From Larix sibirica (lineage: Eukaryota > Streptophyta > Pinopsida > Pinales > Pinaceae), in NCBI GenBank assembly GCA_004151065.3, contig NWUY0300002771.1, positions 22,228-44,597 on the forward strand: 22,370 nucleotides of DNA. The letters run 5' to 3'. Positions within the stretch are counted from its first letter, which is position 1. Every line of letters starts with the position of its first letter. This document shows positions 18,830 to 22,370 of the stretch, piece after piece. Made by a program: the position numbers and the translations under genes. Below the pieces are notes generated by a model, which made no database searches, was not told the DNA's origin, and was given only the letters and a program-made list of their open reading frames with translations.

Positions 18830-19225
18830 TATTTCCTAGACAACGCATTAGACACCACATTTTCTTGACCCTTCTTATATATAATCTCACAATCATACCC
18901 CAACATTTTAGTAATCCAGTAATTTTGCTCTGAAGAGGACAACCTTTGTTCAATAGAATATTTTAATCTATGATGGTCGGTCTTGATCTAGAAGCGTCTC
19001 CCTATTAAATAATGGTGTCATGTCTCATCTATATGAAGGATGGCAATCATCTCTTTTCCATATGTAGATTTACCCAAATTTATATCACATAACTACTTAC
19101 TGGTGAAGGCCGAAGGACATCCAACTTCTTACAACAATAGAGCACCAAGACCATGGCTTGAGGCATCACATTCCAAGACAAAAGTTTTAGTGTAATCAAG
19201 CATTGGTAAGACTAGAGTAGTGCAC
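18830..19225 (-). pseudogene. RNase H of gypsy-D
   Basis: On the minus strand: LDYTKTFVLECDASSHGLGALLL with the first Asp, a stop, then CDINLGKSTYGKEMIAILH with the Glu, IKTDHHRLKYSIEQRLSS with the third Asp, and YDCEIIYKKGQENVVSNALSRKYEDE at the end. VVSNALS stands where the family has VVADALS, so the last Asp is Asn. Apart from a few stops, the domain is nearly complete and in one frame. Confidence 0.88.
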
Positions 19226-19269
19226 ATGACAACTTTTAAGGCAAGGAAGACCCGCTCAGCTTCCTCACT

Positions 19270-19947
19270 CTAGAAAAAAGGAATTATTTTCTAGGAATGA
19301 TGTTAAGGGAGCTACAATTTTTCCATAAATTTCACTAATTTTATCAAGTAGTCAATAAATCCAAGGAACCCTCACAAACTCGTGTGAGTTTTGGGGCATG
19401 GCTAATCTTGCATAGCCGCACCAATTTCTTTGGGTCTATCCTCACTGCCTCCCGACTCACAATGTGACCCAACTATTCAACCTCGGTGACCCAAAAAGCA
19501 TATTTGGAACTCTTCACGAATATTCAATTATACTGGAGTAATTGCAAGGCATGATCAACATGCTCCAAGTGGCATTCCCATGTGGTGTTGTAGATCAAGA
19601 TGTCGTCAAAGAAAACCAGCATAAAATTGTAGAGGAAAGGTCGAAAAATCATGTTCATGAGGCTTTAAAAGGTGGATGGAGCATTGTAAAGGCCAAAAGG
19701 CATGACTAAGAACTCATAATGATTTTCATAGGTGCAAAAATATTTCCAGGAAATTTTGCTCCTTTCATATATATTTGGTGGTAGTTGGAACAAATTTCAA
19801 GTTTAGTGAAGAACTGTGCTCCATGAAGCTCATCCAGGAGATCATAAATGACTGGAATGGGAAATTTATCGTTAATCATGAACACGTGCACCAAGTTCCT
19901 CTTTTTTTAAGACCATAACCATTGGTGAGGAATAAGGGTTGGTACTA
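19270..19947 (-). pseudogene. reverse transcriptase of gypsy-D, main part
   Basis: Starting at the LINE-4 junction: [17 protein letters not shown], a short deletion where the family has the PDFRALN block, then [36 protein letters not shown], and the active site MLVFFDDILIY (about 19596-19620). The first catalytic Asp of the TKLD motif is Glu (codon at 19796-19798). The C-terminal part includes LGHIVSREAV and GFLGFIDYLIKLVKF. The two Asp of the FFDD box are kept. Stops and frame changes separate the pieces. Confidence 0.88.
19929..19947. repeat. target-site duplication of LINE-4, left copy
   Basis: GGAATAAGGGTTGGTACTA matches 21526-21544 at 17 of 19 positions; the two differences are G/A transitions. 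It lies within gypsy-D codons for STNPYS. Confidence 0.85.
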
Positions 19948-19949
19948 GG

Positions 19950-20352
19950 GGTGACAGGATTGGGAGGGGTTGTCCTTAACTCTGAAGAAAATTCACATGA
20001 GAAATAGGCATGGGGACTTGAGGAAACATCTAGCAACATCATTGAAGCCTTGTCTCTCTTTCATGGAGTAAAAACCCTCTTAAATAGAGGGATTCGAGAT
20101 GTAGTAATCCTAGGAGACTCATCCATAATCATATGAGCCTTCATCTCTCAAACTAGTTCTTCAAATATTTAGGTTGCAAGAATCTTTGATCGAACTAAAA
20201 AACTAATAGAGAAGCTTGATCAACATCAATTTTATTACATTACGAGGGAGGATAACCAAGATGTCGTTAGAATGACAATTCAGGCCTCAACCCTCCCAAC
20301 AGGGATTCTCAAAATTAATAATGTGAATGCAAGAAGAGAACCAATCCCTTGA
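19950..20352 (+). pseudogene. RNase H domain of LINE-4
   Basis: The frame reads VTGLGGVVLNSEEN, a stop, AWGLEETSSNIIEALSLFHGV with the catalytic Glu, IRDVVILGDSSIII with the second Asp, and YYITREDNQDVVRMTIQAS, where the last catalytic Asp appears to be Val. It ends NARREPIP and TGA at 20350-20352. The first Asp is missing because of the 5' truncation. The end with PIP and stop is like LINE-3. Confidence 0.85.
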
Positions 20353-20463
20353 GGCTCAAAACCCAAAGGTTCTAGTTGGAAAAATTAAGCTTCACAATCT
20401 GAAGAAGTGGACCCATTATGACCCGAGGCACAAAGCGCGACCCAATCCAAGTGGGAGCACAAG

Positions 20464-21287
20464 TTGGATTCTCGCCATCAACATGGGCATAGCAATGGCG
20501 ACATGTGTAACAAGGAAGAAAGGCCAACTAGGGGCGATTGGAGAGAAACGAGACAAAACCATGAGGTAATAAATCATTCCCAGAAGAGGCTTGATCCAAA
20601 GGTCTTGTTTGCGAAGAAGAATTCAAACATGGCATTCATTCCCACGTATGGTCCACGTGTTCTAGGAAGCTCCCCGTATATCTATGTAAGTACTGTCATC
20701 GAGATGGCTATAATCATGACTTGTGGTGGCATGAATAGATATAATCCACTCCGAATTGGGTCCAACAACTATGAGTTTCAGGATGGGTGGTTGGAGAACA
20801 GCCTTAGTTTGAGTGATAAACTTCAATTTCCTAAGAGAAGAGAGAGACACAATGATATAAGGTGTAGGATTAGAGGGCAAAGCAAGGTAACCATGGCAGA
20901 AGCGGATTGGAGGGATGAAGGAGTTTGTTGTCTCCCACATGGCTTTCAAAGGCTTAAAGCAAGCAATCGACACCTAGGTGGCTTTTTTAGAGCTTTGTGG
21001 GAGAACTTCCATGAGCTGAATAGGAAATAGGGCACTGGAAACTCGAGGAGTAGCATGAACGATTGTTGGAAAAAGAGGAAAAGTTGTACCAGGTGGAGGC
21101 TCTAAAAACCAAATTGGACCAACATAGGAGTCTTCATGAGGAGTTGGAGAAATGGATAACCAACTTAGAAATGCAGTTGGCCGAAGTGAAACTGCAACAA
21201 GAAAGCAAGCCTCTAGAAGATGGCTTAACCTCCGACACAATGTTCCCTACAACTAAATTTCAAGCAAAGATAGAAACTAAATGGTAG
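20464..21287 (+). pseudogene. post-RNase H coding-like region of LINE-4: zinc knuckle and coiled coil
   Basis: One frame, the same as RNase H, is open from 20464 to 21030 and starts with a His-rich part (MDSRHQHGHSNGD). In another frame, 20685-20735 reads LCKYCHRDGYNHDLWWHE, which fits a CX2CX4HX4C knuckle with His changed to Tyr and the last Cys to Trp. In that same frame, 21063-21287 reads MLEKEEKLYQVEALKTKLDQ and later LHEELEKWITNLEMQLAEVK, a clear coiled coil. A frameshift between about 20640 and 20680 would join these. The function is not known to me; nucleic-acid binding and multimerisation are guesses from the motifs. Confidence 0.5.
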
Positions 21288-21472
21288 TTAAGCGTCGTGT
21301 TTCTAATGCAAGTAAATTATGTTTTAGTTTTTTAGTATTTATAGAAGTAAACATAGGATTTAGAATTGTAGTAGAATTTTCAAGTGATGTAAGCATACAA
21401 CTCTAAAAAATATTTGTAATCTGGTGAATTTTTGGAGAAGCGGTTGGAAGGCCAATTTTACTATGTAATCTC

Positions 21473-21483
21473 GGGGCTTCCCC
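21473..21483 (+). other. 3' terminal hairpin of LINE-4
   Basis: GGGG at 21473-21476 faces CCCC at 21480-21483 across a three-base loop, about 34 bases before the A8 tail. A second small stem (TTGG at 21444-21447 with CCAA at 21452-21455) lies just upstream. Confidence 0.4.
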
Positions 21484-21525
21484 ATATTTTAATACAAAAA
21501 CCATTATTCATTCCTATAAAAAAAA

Positions 21526-21544
21526 GGAATAGGGGTTGGTGCTA
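21526..21544. repeat. target-site duplication of LINE-4, right copy
   Basis: GGAATAGGGGTTGGTGCTA follows the A8 tail of LINE-4 and repeats 19929-19947 with two transitions. Confidence 0.85.
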
Positions 21545-21590
21545 AGACGAATGATGCCACCAACAACTAATGCTACTAGCCGAGGGTTTT
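21545..21590 (-). pseudogene. gypsy-D RT, N-terminal continuation
   Basis: On the minus strand, running into the duplicated target codons, the frame reads LVALVVGGIIRLSTNPYS. This fits the sequence just upstream of the [10 protein letters not shown] block of plant gypsy RT. The match fades at about 21590, where LINE-5 begins. Confidence 0.7.
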
Positions 21591-22370
21591 CTCCTCTCTG
21601 AACTTTGAGCCTCTCATGGCTTCTCCTATGGCCTTTGCACCGGGGGAGGCTGCTTCCTTTGATGTCCGCTTTTATCGCATAATTTCCTTTGCTACCGCTA
21701 CAACTTCAAAATATGAAAAAATACCTGGATTCTAGATTTGTTAAGCTGGAAGTGGCTCCTGAAGTTAAGCTCTCCTCCGCCTCCTCAAGGAACAAGATTG
21801 TAGTCGTCTCTGAAGGGGGTTTGGTTAGTCCCTTCACAGGGATTTGGCCCTCCCTGAAGTCTATTGAAACATGGCTAAATAAGAACTGAAGGTCGTTTAT
21901 AAAAGGAGAAGTAATACAAAACTTCTGCGGTAAGGGTTTATACATTTTTTTGTTTGAGCATAAAGAATACAAGGATTTGATTTTTAGGAGTGGACCATAT
22001 TTCATGGGTCCAAGAGGCATGTACCCGAATCAATGGAACCTCATTTAATCTAGAAAAAGGAATCCCTTTAGTCGTTCCCATTTGGGTCAAGGTTCCCCAC
22101 CTTCCCTTGCATTGTTGGGGGGGTGAGGACCTCAAAGCAATTGGTAATACCCTTGGCAAGTATATTGACAGGGTTGAGTCGAAGCCCCCTCTTTTTTCAT
22201 GTGCCAGAATTTGCGTCGAGGTAGACCTGGAAAAAGGCCTTCCAGAGGAGATAAATCTATCAATGGACGGATGGAAACACATCCAAAAAGTAGATTGTAA
22301 GCCAATCCCCTTTAAGTGCAAGGTTTTGTTAAATATACAACATCATGAGACATTCTCTAAACCAATCTTG
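21591..22370 (+). mobile_element. LINE-5: 5' part of a LINE, cut by the window end
   Basis: The 5' end is near 21590, directly after gypsy-D sequence, and an ORF1 of the plant LINE type follows at once. The rest of the element and its 3' target duplication, if any, lie outside the window. The short leader (about 25 bases) before the ATG could be a nearly full 5' end. Confidence 0.75.
21616..22370 (+). pseudogene. ORF1 (DUF4283-type Gag-like protein) of LINE-5, partial
   Basis: This is the RNA-binding ORF1 protein of plant LINEs. The likely start is ATG at 21616 (MASPMAFAPGEAASFDV); a frame change follows near 21710. The DUF4283 part reads WPSLKSIETWLNKN, a stop, FIKGEVIQNFCGKGLYIFLF, YKDLIFRSGPYFMGPRGMY. 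After another frame change near 22040 it continues FNLEKGIPLVVPIWVKVPHL, LKAIGNTLGKYIDRVE, FSCARICVEVDLEKGLPEEI and IPFKCKVLLNIQHH. The last piece stands where the zf-CCHC_4 knuckle begins; its second Cys appears to be Leu. It runs off the window. Confidence 0.85.

Larger units (their letters stand above)
17388..19947 (-). mobile_element. gypsy-D: chromodomain Ty3/gypsy, main part, minus strand
   Basis: On the minus strand the order is RT, RNase H, integrase and a chromodomain remnant, as in plant chromoviruses. The RT is cut at 19947 by LINE-4 and resumes beyond it at 21545. Gag and protease are not in the window. The protein is recognisable over long stretches but has many stops and frame changes. 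The GLAB-type region (VVVDHLSKYAHF, GPY, VAYKLDFPDHSNINLVFHVSCLKKV) is typical of this group. Confidence 0.92.
19948..21525 (+). mobile_element. LINE-4: 5'-truncated LINE inside gypsy-D, plus strand
   Basis: This is a 1578-base insertion flanked by a 19-base near-perfect direct repeat, with an A8 tail at its right end (21518-21525). The 5' end lies in RNase H (GLGGVVLNSEE). Removing it joins two halves of the gypsy-D RT, whose minus-strand frame reads GGIIRLSTNPYS on the right and STNPYSSPMVMV on the left, sharing the duplicated codons. Downstream of RNase H it has about 1.1 kb with a coding-like frame, a zinc-knuckle remnant and a coiled coil. Confidence 0.93.

Overview
The window looks like transposon-filled intergenic DNA from a large plant genome, most likely a gymnosperm (conifer-type). 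This is inferred from stacked, old, 5'-truncated plant LINEs with RNase H domains, decayed Ty3/gypsy elements and a long-LTR element with no coding interior. No intact host gene, rRNA, tRNA or CRISPR array was found. Every coding region recognised is a broken transposon gene, and most breaks are premature stops and frameshifts.

Layout. 1-1726: non-coding, with a TATA-like site near 140 and a decayed 32-base tandem repeat (clear at 1318-1564). 1727-about 4480: LINE-1, minus strand, holding reverse transcriptase (RT), zf-RVT and RNase H remnants; the core of the RT palm is deleted next to a perfect 24-base duplication. 4664-6517: LINE-2, minus strand, starting inside RNase H, with perfect 17-base target-site duplications. 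6535-7755: AT-rich spacer with a 13-base-stem hairpin and a second decayed tandem repeat of 33-34 bases. 7756-8621: LINE-3, plus strand, starting inside RNase H and ending in A10. 8627-about 12730: gypsy-A, plus strand, with gag, protease, RT, RNase H and integrase in order, all broken. 12998-17246: a LARD-like element with LTRs of about 1.5 kb around a 1.2-kb interior in which no coding was recognised. 17388-19947, resuming at 21545: gypsy-D, a chromodomain Ty3/gypsy on the minus strand, split by LINE-4 (19948-21525, plus strand) with a 19-base target duplication. About 21591 to the end: the 5' part of LINE-5, plus strand, whose DUF4283-type ORF1 runs out of the window.

How the parts fit. 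The clearest nesting is LINE-4 inside the RT of gypsy-D: the gypsy reading frame can be followed on both sides of the insertion. LINE-2 and LINE-4 begin within about six codons of the same place in RNase H. The four LINE 3' ends all carry a short hairpin just before the A-tail although their sequences differ. LINE-2 and LINE-4 also have coding-like sequence after RNase H, including a decayed zinc knuckle and a coiled coil in LINE-4; this is the most novel-looking part of the window.
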